Shown here: in pieces, positions 33,533-43,098 of the stretch
Layout: every line of letters begins with the position of its first letter
Numbering within the stretch: position 1 is the first letter of the stretch
Assembly (NCBI GenBank): GCA_910584395.1
Contig: CAJUAS010000007.1
Span: forward strand, 1 to 48,610
Reading direction: 5' to 3'
DNA from: an uncultured Oscillospiraceae bacterium
GTDB lineage: Bacteria > Bacillota > Clostridia > Oscillospirales > Oscillospiraceae
Length of the DNA stretch: 48,610 bases
Program-made: the position numbers and the translations under genes
Notes under the pieces: generated by a model
The model's input: only the letters and a program-made list of their open reading frames with translations
Database searches by the model: none
What the model was told of the DNA's origin: nothing

Positions 33533-33562
33533 TTGTGCTGTCCCGTCAAATTGTGATATCAT
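33533..33562 (+). promoter_or_regulatory. Possible promoter for purB
   Basis: TTGTGC (33533-33538) and TATCAT (33557-33562, with an extended TGTGA ahead) are 18 bases apart, about 38 bases ahead of the preferred GTG start. Confidence 0.45.
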
Positions 33563-33600
33563 GTACCTTGTAAAGATTTTGGTTCATGGGAGGGTTTGGC

Positions 33601-35040
33601 GTGAAGGATGTTTACGAAAGTCCGCTTTGTTCCCGCTATGCAAGCAAAGAGATGCAGTACATTTTCTCTCCGGACAAGAAATTCTCCACTTGGCGCAGGC
33701 TGTGGGTCGCTCTGGCCAGAGGGGAAATGGAGCTGGGTCTGAATGTGACCCAAGCGCAGGTCGACGAACTGGAGGCGCACGTTGCCCCGGAAAATATCGA
33801 CTACGATCTGGCCGCTCAAAAGGAACGGGAGCTGCGCCACGACGTCATGGCCCATATTCACACCTACGGCGCGCAATGCCCCACCGCCATGCCCATCATC
33901 CATCTTGGTGCAACAAGCTGCTATGTGGGGGACAACACAGATATCATCCTCATGCGCGAAGCGCTGCTCCTGATCCGCAGCAAGCTGGTTCGCGTTTTGG
34001 ACAAGCTGGCCACATTTGCCGACACTTACAAGGCTTTGCCCACATTGGGCTTCACCCACTTCCAAAGCGCCCAGATGGTCACCGTAGGCAAACGGGCCAC
34101 CCTCTGGATGAACGAACTGCTGATGGATCTGGAGGAGACCGACCACCGCATCAGCACCCTCAAACTTCTCGGCTCAAAGGGCACGACCGGGACGCAGGCC
34201 AGCTTTTTGGAGCTGTTCGGCGGCGACCACGAGAAGGTCAAAGCCCTTGAGGATAAAATCGCGGCAGAGCTTGGCTTTGACGCTGTCGTGCCTGTTTCCG
34301 GGCAGACCTACTCCCGCAAGGTGGATTACGCCGTTTTGTCCACCCTCTCCGGCATTGCCCAGTCTGCCAGCAAATTTGCCACCGACCTGCGGCTTCTCTG
34401 CCACCTCAAGGAAGTGGAAGAACCGTTTGAGAAGAACCAGATCGGCTCTTCCGCCATGCCTTACAAGCGCAATCCCATGCGGTGCGAGCGCATCTGTTCT
34501 CTGGCCCGCTATGTGATGACGGACGCGCTGAATCCCGCTGTCACGGCGGCCTCCCAGTGGTTTGAACGTACGCTGGACGACTCCGCCAACAAGCGTCTCA
34601 GCGTCCCTGAAGCCTTTTTGGCGGTAGACGCGATTTTGAACATCTACGAAAATGTGGCCGGCGGCTTGGTTGTCCATGAGCAGATGATCGCCCGCCATGT
34701 CCGTGAGGAGCTGCCTTTCATGGCGTCGGAGAACATTATGATGGATGCCGTGAAGAAGGGGGGAGACCGTCAGGCCCTCCATGAGCGCATCCGCCTCCAC
34801 TCCATCGAAGCCGGTAAGCAGGTGAAGGATCTGGGGCTGGAAAATGACCTGATCGACCGCATTGCCGCCGATCCGGCCTTTGGCTTGAGCCGCGATGAGA
34901 TCCTGTCCCACATGGAAGCCAGCCGCTATATCGGCCGCTGCCCGGAACAGGTCGAGGAGTTTTTGGACAACTTCATTCGTCCCGTTCTGGAAAAATACCA
35001 TGATGCCCTTGCCGGGGAAGCCGCCCGGTTGAGCGTATAA
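33601..35040 (+). CDS. purB: Adenylosuccinate lyase
   Basis: PurB performs two beta-eliminations in purine synthesis: SAICAR to AICAR and adenylosuccinate to AMP. The protein (479 residues from the GTG) has the fumarase/aspartase-superfamily landmarks: HLGATSCYVGDNTDI, the helix GLTHFQSAQMV-type segment, the signature SSAMPYKRNPMRCE with the catalytic Ser loop, and a C-terminal helical domain. I prefer the GTG at 33601 because GGGAGGG sits seven bases ahead; an ATG at 33586 lies before that site. It is followed by pfkA with 23 bases between, so the two may be co-transcribed. Confidence 0.95.
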   Translation: MKDVYESPLCSRYASKEMQYIFSPDKKFSTWRRLWVALARGEMELGLNVTQAQVDELEAHVAPENIDYDLAAQKERELRHDVMAHIHTYGAQCPTAMPIIHLGATSCYVGDNTDIILMREALLLIRSKLVRVLDKLATFADTYKALPTLGFTHFQSAQMVTVGKRATLWMNELLMDLEETDHRISTLKLLGSKGTTGTQASFLELFGGDHEKVKALEDKIAAELGFDAVVPVSGQTYSRKVDYAVLSTLSGIAQSASKFATDLRLLCHLKEVEEPFEKNQIGSSAMPYKRNPMRCERICSLARYVMTDALNPAVTAASQWFERTLDDSANKRLSVPEAFLAVDAILNIYENVAGGLVVHEQMIARHVREELPFMASENIMMDAVKKGGDRQALHERIRLHSIEAGKQVKDLGLENDLIDRIAADPAFGLSRDEILSHMEASRYIGRCPEQVEEFLDNFIRPVLEKYHDALAGEAARLSV

Positions 35041-35063
35041 AAGGAAAAGAGGAGGCAATTGTT

Positions 35064-36083
35064 ATGGTAAATACGACTTCTAAGGTTCGCCGCATCGGCG
35101 TGCTGACCAGCGGCGGCGACGCGCCGGGCATGAACCCGGTGGTTCGCTCTGTGGTGCGTACCTGTCTCCATCTCGGCATTGAATGCGTCGGTATTCGCCG
35201 GGGCTTTGCGGGGCTTCTGGCGGGGGATATCCGTCCGCTGGACTACGATGCCAGCAGCGGCTTGATCCGCCGCGGCGGTACAAAGCTCTATACCGCCCGC
35301 TGCGATGAGTTCAAGACGGAAGCCGGACAGAAGAAGGGCGCAGATACCTGCAAGTTCCTCGGGCTGGACGGCATCGTGGGCATCGGCGGCGACGGCACGT
35401 TCCGTGGCCTGCAGGCCCTCTCTCATCAGGGCATCAGTGTGGTGGGTGTTCCGGGCACGATCGACAACGACATCGCCTGCAGCACCTACACGGTGGGCTT
35501 TGACACCGCCTGCAACACTGCCATTGAAGCCATTGACCGCCTTCAGGACACCATGCAGTCCCACGAGCGATGCTCTGTGGTGGAAGTCATGGGCCGCCAT
35601 GCGGGCTATCTGGCCCTCAATGTGGCCGTGGCCTGCGGCGCGCTGGCAGTGCTTGTCCCCGAAAAGGAAGTCAATTTTGAAGAAGACATCCTTGAGCCCA
35701 TCCGCCGCTCCCGCTTGGTTGGCCGCACCCACTTTATGATCATCGTGGCGGAGGGCGCGGGCAGCGCTTACGATGTGGCGAAGCGGATTCATGAAGCCCT
35801 GAGCGTCGATACCCGCGTGACCGTTCTGGGCCACGTTCAGCGCGGCGGCTCACCCAGCGCTCAGGATCGTCTGGTGGGCACTCACCTCGGCTACCGCGCC
35901 GTGCAGCTTCTGGCGGAAGGGAAGACCAACCGCGTGGTGTGCTGCAACGGCGAAGAGTATGTGGATTACGACATTGAAGACGCTCTTGCCATGCACAAGA
36001 CCATCGACGAATCCACCTATACCATGATCCAGCAGATCACCGGCACGGACGCCCTCTCCCGCATAATGGGGTTGCGGGTGTGA
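35064..36083 (+). CDS. pfkA: 6-phosphofructokinase
   Basis: This 339-residue enzyme phosphorylates fructose-6-phosphate in glycolysis. It has GVLTSGGDAPGMN at the start, the ATP site IGGDGTFRG, PGTIDNDI with the catalytic Asp, and MGRHAGYLA. The Gly residues in GGDGT and PGTIDND, where PPi-dependent enzymes have Asp and Lys, point to ATP as phosphoryl donor. A strong AGAGGAGG site precedes the ATG. Its stop overlaps a four-base GTGA with the next gene's start. Confidence 0.95.
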   Translation: MVNTTSKVRRIGVLTSGGDAPGMNPVVRSVVRTCLHLGIECVGIRRGFAGLLAGDIRPLDYDASSGLIRRGGTKLYTARCDEFKTEAGQKKGADTCKFLGLDGIVGIGGDGTFRGLQALSHQGISVVGVPGTIDNDIACSTYTVGFDTACNTAIEAIDRLQDTMQSHERCSVVEVMGRHAGYLALNVAVACGALAVLVPEKEVNFEEDILEPIRRSRLVGRTHFMIIVAEGAGSAYDVAKRIHEALSVDTRVTVLGHVQRGGSPSAQDRLVGTHLGYRAVQLLAEGKTNRVVCCNGEEYVDYDIEDALAMHKTIDESTYTMIQQITGTDALSRIMGLRV

Positions 36084-36469
36084 AAAGTGTAAATTGGATC
36101 ATTGCTGATAGTGTGCTGTTTGTAGTGTTCTATCTGGTGCTTACTTGCGGATCAGCATACCGAATTGCCTCTTACGAGAGTGGGATTGCAGTAAGAATTT
36201 CGGATAAAGCTCGCGCGGCATTGTTCATTTTTCCCTTTAAGTGGCCTAAAATCAGTGTTATGGCTGTAATCTATCAAGCATTTACCTACATTATGCTTGG
36301 GTTCTATCTCGTTTCTCGGTTAGATTGGGCGCAGTCTTTTTTGAAAGAAAGAGTTCCAAACATTAACCAAATCTATACATGGGCGCTTTTGGTACAGGCG
36401 GTTGGAGTTTTTCTTGTTGCACTGGTGGAAGAAGGCATCTATTACTTGCGTGTCGTTCGTAAACGATGA
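36080..36469 (+). CDS. Small AT-rich membrane protein of unknown function
   Basis: This 129-residue protein (MKSVNWIIADSVLFVVFYLV onwards) has three likely membrane helices (about 6-24, 58-78 and 95-120) and a basic C-terminus (LRVVRKR). It starts with a GTG that overlaps the pfkA stop by four bases, so coupling is likely. Base composition is clearly lower in GC than its neighbours, and I recognise no family. It may be a recent arrival or a fast-evolving membrane protein. Confidence 0.7.
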   Translation: MKSVNWIIADSVLFVVFYLVLTCGSAYRIASYESGIAVRISDKARAALFIFPFKWPKISVMAVIYQAFTYIMLGFYLVSRLDWAQSFLKERVPNINQIYTWALLVQAVGVFLVALVEEGIYYLRVVRKR

Positions 36470-36476
36470 AAAAGAA

Positions 36477-36515
36477 AAAAGTAGAGGGGCGGTTAAGAAC
36501 CGTTCCTCTACTTTT
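36477..36515. terminator. Bidirectional terminator between pfkA cluster and spoIIP
   Basis: GTAGAGGGGCGGTT pairs with AACCGTTCCTCTAC (two G-U pairs) across a three-base loop, with A-rich and T-rich flanks. It serves both convergent genes. Confidence 0.85.
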
Positions 36516-36526
36516 GCTATGCGTCT

Positions 36527-37690
36527 TTACGAAGCGGCCAGTAGCTCGGAAATCACCGGGGCGGCGCTTTCCGCGAAGGCCCGGGCGGCGTTGACCGCCT
36601 CCTCCAGTGTGTTGCCGTGAGTGCCCACCTCCACCAGAAGGCTGCCCACCGAGAGCTGCTGGTTGTAGTGGGACTTCCGCAGGGTGATAGGCCGTGCCAG
36701 CGTTGGCTTATCCATGTTGAGCTGCCGCTCCAAAGCCATGGCAAAGGCCAGATTCTGTCGCCAGTTGGGGTGAGAACCGCCCGCTTCTTCTGTGCCCACC
36801 ACCAGCATCACCTGCGCGCAGTTTTCCGCAACACTCTCTCTGGCGACCACTTTGTAAATGGTGTTGTTTTCTCCCATAATGGCGTCTCTGTGTACGTCCA
36901 GCACCACGCTGATGGAGGGATACTGTTCCAAATAACGCTCCACCGTCTCCCGGGAGCGGGTGTATGCGCCGTTGTAGTTGGGGTAGTCGTGGAGGGTGCG
37001 GTCATGGAGGACGTTCAGGCCCGCCTGCGCGAAGGCCGCCGCCATTTCGTCCCCTACCCGCACCACATTGTGGGCGTCGTCGGTGGTGCGGTAAGGATCG
37101 CTTTCCTGATAGTTGTCCTGTCCCGCCTTGGTATAGCTCTCGGTGGCATGGGTATGGATGATCAAAATCTGCGGGCCGATTTTGTCGCCGTTCAGGGTGA
37201 TGTCCGCCTGCGCCAACGTCTCCATGTCCACGGTTTGATTGGTACGGTTGTAGAGGAACACCCCACCGGAGCTTGGGTACGACCCGTCAGAGGCTGGGAG
37301 AAGGGTCTGGGCAATGACGTTTTGCGACTGAGGCGCGGAAGAGGGGAGAGGAGTGTCGTCCTCCGCGCCGGACGCGCCTGCGCTTCCGTCCCCCCGGTCA
37401 GTCCACAAAAGCTCGCCCAGCTCTTTTTTCTCGTTTTTGGGGGTATCAGCGGAGACGGTGTCCTCCTGCTGCGTGCCCACCAGCACCTGACCTGCCTTCA
37501 GATAGGGGGACTGGCAAACGATCAGCCGTTCCCACACGCCAAGACCGCCGTCTGCGGTTTTTGCGCCGCCGTTTGGTGTGAAGATGCGCTGGGTCGTGGC
37601 GTCTGCGTCTCCGGGAACACACAGCAGCCACACCGCAACTGCCGCCAAAAACAGTGCCAGCGCCCTCCGCAACAGCTTGACCCATTTCAT
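36527..37690 (-). CDS. spoIIP: Stage II sporulation protein P
   Basis: SpoIIP is a cell-wall amidase and endopeptidase needed for engulfment during spore formation. The 387-residue protein has an N-terminal membrane anchor (LLRRALALFLAAVAVWLL), a variable linker with Ser/Pro-rich stretches, and the amidase_3-like SpoIIP domain from about 165: ILIIHTHATESYTKAG, VVLDVHRDAI, LVVGTEEAGG and SVGSLLVEVGTHGNTLEEA. The zinc ligands His and Glu are present. The ATG at 37690 follows AAAGGGGGTG; the GTG at 37696 lies within it. It is the clearest sign in the window that the host forms spores. Confidence 0.93.
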   Translation of the reverse strand: MKWVKLLRRALALFLAAVAVWLLCVPGDADATTQRIFTPNGGAKTADGGLGVWERLIVCQSPYLKAGQVLVGTQQEDTVSADTPKNEKKELGELLWTDRGDGSAGASGAEDDTPLPSSAPQSQNVIAQTLLPASDGSYPSSGGVFLYNRTNQTVDMETLAQADITLNGDKIGPQILIIHTHATESYTKAGQDNYQESDPYRTTDDAHNVVRVGDEMAAAFAQAGLNVLHDRTLHDYPNYNGAYTRSRETVERYLEQYPSISVVLDVHRDAIMGENNTIYKVVARESVAENCAQVMLVVGTEEAGGSHPNWRQNLAFAMALERQLNMDKPTLARPITLRKSHYNQQLSVGSLLVEVGTHGNTLEEAVNAARAFAESAAPVISELLAAS

Positions 37691-37748
37691 GGACACACCC
37701 CCTTTGCAAAAACCCTATGCGTCCGCCTTGGGAAAGAGAACAAAACGA

Positions 37749-37777
37749 TTGCATTATTTTTCCGAATCTGCTAAAAT
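37749..37777 (+). promoter_or_regulatory. Sigma-A-type promoter for smc
   Basis: TTGCAT (37749-37754) and TAAAAT (37772-37777) are 17 bases apart. Transcription would start near 37784, just before the ribosome site at 37802. Confidence 0.65.
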
Positions 37778-37816
37778 AATTGAATTAAGATGAACCTACC
37801 CAAGGAGGTGAGCGTT

Positions 37817-40800
37817 CTGTACCTAAAAGCATTGGAGATCCAAGGGTTTAAGTCCTTCCCGGAGAAAACCGTCCTTACCTTCGGAGAGGATATCACCGCC
37901 ATTGTCGGCCCGAACGGCTCGGGCAAATCCAATATCTCCGACGCCATCCGCTGGGTCATGGGAGAGCAGTCCACCAAAGCGCTGCGCGGCACAAAAATGG
38001 AGGACGTCATTTTTGACGGCACAGAAAAGCGCAAAGGGATGGGCTTTGCGGAAGTCTCTCTTGTGCTGGATAATACCAGCCACCTCTTTGATCTGGAAGA
38101 GACGGAAGTGATGGTCACCCGGCGGTATTACCGCTCCGGGGAAAGTGAATACTTTATTAACCGCCACGCCGCCCGTCTCCGGGACATCAACGAGCTGTTC
38201 ATGGACACCGGCCTTGGCCGGGAGGGGTATTCCAACATCGGGCAGGGGAAGATCGACGAGATCTTGTCGGTCAAATCCGCCGACCGCCGGGAGATCTTTG
38301 AGGAGGCCGCCGGCATCTCCCGATTCCGCCACCGCAAGGAGGAAGCGGAACGCAAGCTGGAGCGCACCGAGGAAAATCTGGTGCGGATCAAGGACAAGAT
38401 CGACGAGCTGGAGCTTCAGGTCGGCCCGCTCAAGACCCAGTCGGAAAAGGCAAAGAAGTTCCTCATTCTCCGGGACGAGCTGCGGGGGCTGGAGATCTCC
38501 GTGTGGCTGGAGCAGTTGGAAAAGATTCGGGTCGGCGCGCTGAAGGTCATGGCGGACTACGACGCCGCCCTGCGGGACAAGGAGGAAGCCCAAGCCCAGC
38601 TTCAGGCACTCTATGACGCCGCAGAGCAATTTGCCGCCGCCATTCGGGAAAAGGATATGGAGACGGACAACGTGCGCTTTGAGATCTCCCGTCAGGAAGC
38701 GGACGTCAGCGAGCTGGAAAGCGCCGTAGCCGTCATCAAAAACCAGATCCAAAACAACATTGAAAACGCCCAGCGTCTGCGGCAGGAGCTTTCCCAGCAG
38801 GAGGGCCGCGCGGGGTCGATCAACGCCCAGATCGCCGAGGGTCAGGAGAAGATCCGGCACATCGAAGAGGACATGGAGCGGCTTCGTCAGGAGCTGAACC
38901 AGCGTTCTCAGGACGCCGAAGAGGCCGGACGCACGGCGGGCACGCTGGCCGACGAGCTGGAGGCTCTGCGCCGCAAGCAGGCGATGGAGACCGCCTCCGC
39001 CGCCGAGGCCCGTGCGCTGCTCTCCGCCCTTGGGGCGGCCGCTCAGGAGCTGTTCGACCGGGAAGAGGCCGTGGGCAAGGAGCTGATCGAGCAAAAGGAG
39101 CGCATCGCCGCCCTGACCGATGACCGCAAGGGCGTGGAGGATGAGCTTGTCAAGGCGCAGGAGGAAAAGGATTCCCTTGCCAACATTATCTCCGGCTATG
39201 AGCTGCGTCTCCAGAGCCGGGAAAAGAAAGCGCAGGATGCACAGGAAAAGCACCGCGGCCTTCAAATGGATCAAAACAACCTACAGTCCCGCATTCGTAT
39301 GCTCACCGAAATGGAAAAGCTCTACGAGGGCTATTCCAAGTCGGTGAAGTTAGTCATGTCCGAATCGGAGCGGGGCGGTCTGCGGGGCATTTACGGCCCG
39401 GTGGCCGGGCTTTTGCACGTCACTGACGAATACGCCGTCGCCATCGAGATCGCCTTGGGCAACGCCATGCAGAACTTGGTGGTGGACACCGAGGAGGACG
39501 CCAAAAAGGCCATCGGCTATTTGAAGCGCCGGGACGGGGGACGGTGTACCTTCCTGCCCCTCAATTCCGTGCGCGGCCGCACCTTCCAAGACGAGGACGT
39601 GGTGGACGAGCCGGGCTTTATCGGTCTGGGCGACGAGTTGATCACCTTTGATAAGAAATACGAGACCGTGTTTTCCAGCCTTTTGGGCGGCATCGTGATC
39701 GCAGAGGATCTGGACAAGGCGATCGCGATGGCCCGTAAGTATGGCTACCGCTTCAAGATCGTGACGCTGGACGGTCAGGTGGTCAACCCCGGCGGCTCTA
39801 TGACCGGCGGTTCGGTGTCCCGCAGCGCGGGCATTTTGAGCCGTGCCAACGAACTGGAGCGTCTCAACGCGCAAATGAGCGAGCTGGAGGAAAAGCTCCG
39901 CCAGAGCGCGAAGACCTTGGAGGAAGCCAACCGGGAGCACACCGCCGCAGCCTACGAGCTGGACACCGCCCGTTCTCAGGAACGGCTTCACGAAAACGCC
40001 ATTTTACAGCTTTCCGAGCGGTTGGAAAACGCCCAGCGGGTGTTGACCGAAGCGGAGGCCCACCAAAACGAACTGCAAGGCGAATTGGCCCAGATCCAGC
40101 AGCGCAGCGCCAAGACCCAGAGCGACACGCAGGAGGCGCAAAAACGCATTGAAACGCTGGAGGGCGCTGCTGCGGCCTTTCAGGCGCAGGCAGAGAGCAA
40201 GGCTCAGGGACAGACCCAGCTCCAGCAAACGTTGGCGGAGCTGAGCCGTCAGATCGCCGAGGGCAACGCCCAAATCGCCGCGCTGGAAGGGGAGAAGGCG
40301 GCCTCCGAGACTGCGCTGGCCCAGTTGGAAGCCCTCCACCGGGACATTGCCGGAGACCGCCAGCAGCGGCTTCAGATGATCGCCGACTTTGAGGAAAAGA
40401 ATCAAGTCCACCAGCAGGAGATCGCCGACAAGGAGGGCCAGCTTCAGGCCATCCGCAGCGGCAGTCAGGAAAAACACGAGCGCATCCGCAAGCTGGCGGA
40501 GGAAAAGCTGGCGCTGGAAGGCCAGCGCAACCAATCGGATAAGGAGAGCCGGGACAAGGCCAGCCAGCTCCAAAGCATGGAGCGGCAGGTGTCTGTTTTA
40601 GAGCAGAAGAAGCTGTCCGCCGCCATGGAGGAAAAGGCATTGCTGGACAAGCTGTGGGACAGCTATGAGCTTTCCCATGAGGCCGCCAAGGCCCAGCAGA
40701 TCCCCATCGAGGATCTGCGTGCGGCACAGAAGCGCATCTCTGAGTTGAAGCGCTCCATCTCCGCTCTGGGCAACATCAATCTGGACTCCATCGAGGAATA

Positions 40801-41383
40801 CCAGCGGGTCAACGAGCGTTACACTTACTTCACCGAGCAGCGCGACGACGTGACCAAATCCAAAAAAGAGCTGGAGGAGATCATCTCCCAGATCACGCAG
40901 GAGATGAAGACCATCTTCGCCGAGCAGTTCAAGCGCATCGCCGAGACCTTCTCCCAGACCTTCTTGGAGCTGTTCGGCGGCGGCAGGGCCACCTTGGAGC
41001 TGGAAGATCCCGAGGACATTCTCAACTGCGGCATCGAGATCCGCGCCCAACCCCCCGGCAAGGCGTTGAAAACCATCACCCTTTTGTCCGGCGGCGAACG
41101 GGCCTTTGTAGCCATCGCCCTTTATTTCTCCATCCTGAAGGTGCGGCCCACGCCCTTCTGCGTCATGGACGAGATCGAGGCCGCCTTGGACGACGCCAAT
41201 GTGGTGCGCTACGCCAACTATATGCGCCAGATGTCGGACAAGACCCAATTCATCGTCATTACCCACCGCCGGGGCACGATGGAGGAAGCTGACGTGCTCT
41301 ACGGCGTGACCATGCAGGAGAAGGGTGTGTCCCGCCTGCTGTCCCTCAACCTCAACGACGTGGAGAAGGAGCTGGGGATGTGA
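37817..41383 (+). CDS. smc: Chromosome partition protein SMC, probable CTG start
   Basis: SMC forms the ring of the bacterial condensin complex with ScpA/ScpB. The protein (about 1188 residues) has the N-terminal head with Walker A GPNGSGKSNISDAIRWVMGE, a long coiled coil (about 165-500), the hinge at about 510-660 (GIYGPVAGLL; GGSMTGGSVSRSAG), a second coiled coil, and the C-terminal head with signature LLSGGERAFVAIAL and Walker B FCVMDEIEAALDDANV. The perfect ribosome site AAGGAGGTGA (37802-37811) is eight bases ahead of a CTG that would start the protein exactly at the family's usual YLKALEIQGFKSF. The ATG at 37790 precedes that site. Confidence 0.9.
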   Translation: MYLKALEIQGFKSFPEKTVLTFGEDITAIVGPNGSGKSNISDAIRWVMGEQSTKALRGTKMEDVIFDGTEKRKGMGFAEVSLVLDNTSHLFDLEETEVMVTRRYYRSGESEYFINRHAARLRDINELFMDTGLGREGYSNIGQGKIDEILSVKSADRREIFEEAAGISRFRHRKEEAERKLERTEENLVRIKDKIDELELQVGPLKTQSEKAKKFLILRDELRGLEISVWLEQLEKIRVGALKVMADYDAALRDKEEAQAQLQALYDAAEQFAAAIREKDMETDNVRFEISRQEADVSELESAVAVIKNQIQNNIENAQRLRQELSQQEGRAGSINAQIAEGQEKIRHIEEDMERLRQELNQRSQDAEEAGRTAGTLADELEALRRKQAMETASAAEARALLSALGAAAQELFDREEAVGKELIEQKERIAALTDDRKGVEDELVKAQEEKDSLANIISGYELRLQSREKKAQDAQEKHRGLQMDQNNLQSRIRMLTEMEKLYEGYSKSVKLVMSESERGGLRGIYGPVAGLLHVTDEYAVAIEIALGNAMQNLVVDTEEDAKKAIGYLKRRDGGRCTFLPLNSVRGRTFQDEDVVDEPGFIGLGDELITFDKKYETVFSSLLGGIVIAEDLDKAIAMARKYGYRFKIVTLDGQVVNPGGSMTGGSVSRSAGILSRANELERLNAQMSELEEKLRQSAKTLEEANREHTAAAYELDTARSQERLHENAILQLSERLENAQRVLTEAEAHQNELQGELAQIQQRSAKTQSDTQEAQKRIETLEGAAAAFQAQAESKAQGQTQLQQTLAELSRQIAEGNAQIAALEGEKAASETALAQLEALHRDIAGDRQQRLQMIADFEEKNQVHQQEIADKEGQLQAIRSGSQEKHERIRKLAEEKLALEGQRNQSDKESRDKASQLQSMERQVSVLEQKKLSAAMEEKALLDKLWDSYELSHEAAKAQQIPIEDLRAAQKRISELKRSISALGNINLDSIEEYQRVNERYTYFTEQRDDVTKSKKELEEIISQITQEMKTIFAEQFKRIAETFSQTFLELFGGGRATLELEDPEDILNCGIEIRAQPPGKALKTITLLSGGERAFVAIALYFSILKVRPTPFCVMDEIEAALDDANVVRYANYMRQMSDKTQFIVITHRRGTMEEADVLYGVTMQEKGVSRLLSLNLNDVEKELGM

Positions 41384-41457
41384 TGAAGAAGCTGACGTTG
41401 TGTCAAACTGATTTTTCTGGATAATAATGATGACTTCCAAGACTTGGAGGAACAATA

Positions 41458-42357
41458 ATGGGCTTTTTTGAAAAAATCAAGCAAGGTTTGAAGCGCACCA
41501 CCGAAAACATCGGTCACTCCTTTGACCAGCTGTTTGCCGGGGAGCTGAACGACGACTTCTATGACGAGCTGGAGGAGACGTTGATCCTCTCCGACATGGG
41601 GGTGGACACCGCTCTGGAGGTGGTGGACGCTCTGCGCAGTCAGGCCAAGGAAGAAAAGTTCAAGGACGCCCACTCCGCCCGGGAAGCCCTTCAGGGCATC
41701 ATTGCCCGGATGCTTTTGGTCGGGGACGGCGTGCTGGACTTATCCTCCACCCCTGCCGTGGTGCTGTTTATCGGCGTCAACGGGGTCGGCAAAACCACCA
41801 CCATCGGCAAGCTGGCCTCCCGGTTGAAGGAGGAGGGCAAGAAGGTGCTGCTCTGCGCGGGAGATACCTTCCGCGCCGCCGCCGCCGACCAGCTCACCAT
41901 CTGGTCGGAGCGTGCGGGGGTGGATATCGTCCGCCAGCACGAGGGAGCTGACCCCGCCGCCGTGGTCTTTGACGCCCTCTCCGCCGCCAAGGCCCGGAGC
42001 TGCGACGTTGTTTTGGTGGACACCGCCGGGCGGCTTCACAACAAGCAAAATCTGATGAACGAGCTGAACAAGATCAGCCGTGTGGTAGACCGGGAGTGCC
42101 CCAACTCCAGCCGGGAAACCTTGCTGGTGCTGGACGCCACCACCGGCCAAAACGGTCTCATTCAGGCCCAGCAGTTCAAGGAGGCCGCCGGCATCACCGG
42201 CATCGTCCTCACCAAGTTAGACGGCACTGCCAAGGGCGGCATTGTGGTTGCCATCGCCCGTCAGATGGGCCTGCCCGTCAAGTATATCGGCGTGGGCGAA
42301 GGGGTGGACGATCTGATGCCCTTCGACCCCGACGCCTTTGCCAAAGCGTTGATTTAA
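41458..42357 (+). CDS. ftsY: Signal recognition particle receptor FtsY
   Basis: FtsY is the SRP receptor GTPase that docks translating ribosomes at the membrane. The 299-residue protein has the N helical bundle (about 1-90) and the G domain: G1 GVNGVGKTTTIGKLA, the DTFRAAAADQL box, G3 DTAGRLHNK, G4 TKLDGTAKGG, and the C-terminal GVDDLMPFDPDAFA. It is the short form without an acidic A domain. GGAGG precedes the ATG. It follows smc, the normal order in Firmicutes. Confidence 0.96.
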   Translation: MGFFEKIKQGLKRTTENIGHSFDQLFAGELNDDFYDELEETLILSDMGVDTALEVVDALRSQAKEEKFKDAHSAREALQGIIARMLLVGDGVLDLSSTPAVVLFIGVNGVGKTTTIGKLASRLKEEGKKVLLCAGDTFRAAAADQLTIWSERAGVDIVRQHEGADPAAVVFDALSAAKARSCDVVLVDTAGRLHNKQNLMNELNKISRVVDRECPNSSRETLLVLDATTGQNGLIQAQQFKEAAGITGIVLTKLDGTAKGGIVVAIARQMGLPVKYIGVGEGVDDLMPFDPDAFAKALI

Positions 42358-42369
42358 GGAGGAATGACC

Positions 42370-43086
42370 ATGTCCCGCATCGACGGCCGCGCAAACGATC
42401 AGCTTCGGCCCATTATCATCACCCCCAACTATCTGGATTTTGCCGAGGGCTCTTGTCTGATCACCTGCGGCAATACCCGCGTTCTCTGCGCCGCGTCGGT
42501 GGAGGAAAAAGCCCCGCCCCATGTGGCGGAGGGCTCGGGCTGGGTGACGGCGGAATACTCCATGCTCCCCCGGGCCAACCGGGAGCGTTCCCGCCGGGAC
42601 ATTGCCAAGCTCAAGCTCTCGCCCAGAAGCGCGGAGATCCAGCGTCTGGTGGGCCGCTCTCTGCGGGCCTGTGTGGATATGGACGCCCTTGGCCCGCGCA
42701 CCGTCACCATCGACTGCGACGTGCTTCAGGGGGACGGCGGCACAAGAACTGCCAGCGTTACCGGCGGCTATGTGGCCCTTGCGCTGGCCCTCCAACGGCT
42801 GGTCAATGACGGCGTGCTGCCCAAGCTGCCCCTGAAAACCTCTGTAGCCGCGATCTCCGCCGGCATCGTGGGGGAGCAGGCCCTTCTTGACCTCTGCTAC
42901 GAGGAGGACTCTTCCGCTCAGGTAGACTTCAACTGCGTGATGACGGGGGAGGGAGAACTGGTGGAGGTTCAGGGCACCGGCGAGGGCCGCGCCTTTACCA
43001 TGGAAGAACAGCAAACGCTGTTAAAGCTGTGCGCCAAGGGTTTGGCTGAAATTCGCAGACTTCAGCGCGCCGCGCTGGGCTTTTAA
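42370..43086 (+). CDS. rph: Ribonuclease PH
   Basis: RNase PH trims tRNA 3' ends by phosphorolysis. The 238-residue product has MSRIDGRANDQLRPI at the start, GWVTAEYSMLPRAN, the arginine-rich RDIAKLKLSPRSAEIQRLVG, and IDCDVLQGDGGTRTASVTGG with the phosphate-binding residues. The ATG at 42370 fits the AAGGAGG at 42356-42362; the upstream ATG at 42364 is too close. It is coupled to ftsY and rdgB in one cluster. Confidence 0.95.
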   Translation: MSRIDGRANDQLRPIIITPNYLDFAEGSCLITCGNTRVLCAASVEEKAPPHVAEGSGWVTAEYSMLPRANRERSRRDIAKLKLSPRSAEIQRLVGRSLRACVDMDALGPRTVTIDCDVLQGDGGTRTASVTGGYVALALALQRLVNDGVLPKLPLKTSVAAISAGIVGEQALLDLCYEEDSSAQVDFNCVMTGEGELVEVQGTGEGRAFTMEEQQTLLKLCAKGLAEIRRLQRAALGF

Positions 43087-43098
43087 GGAGGAAGAAGG

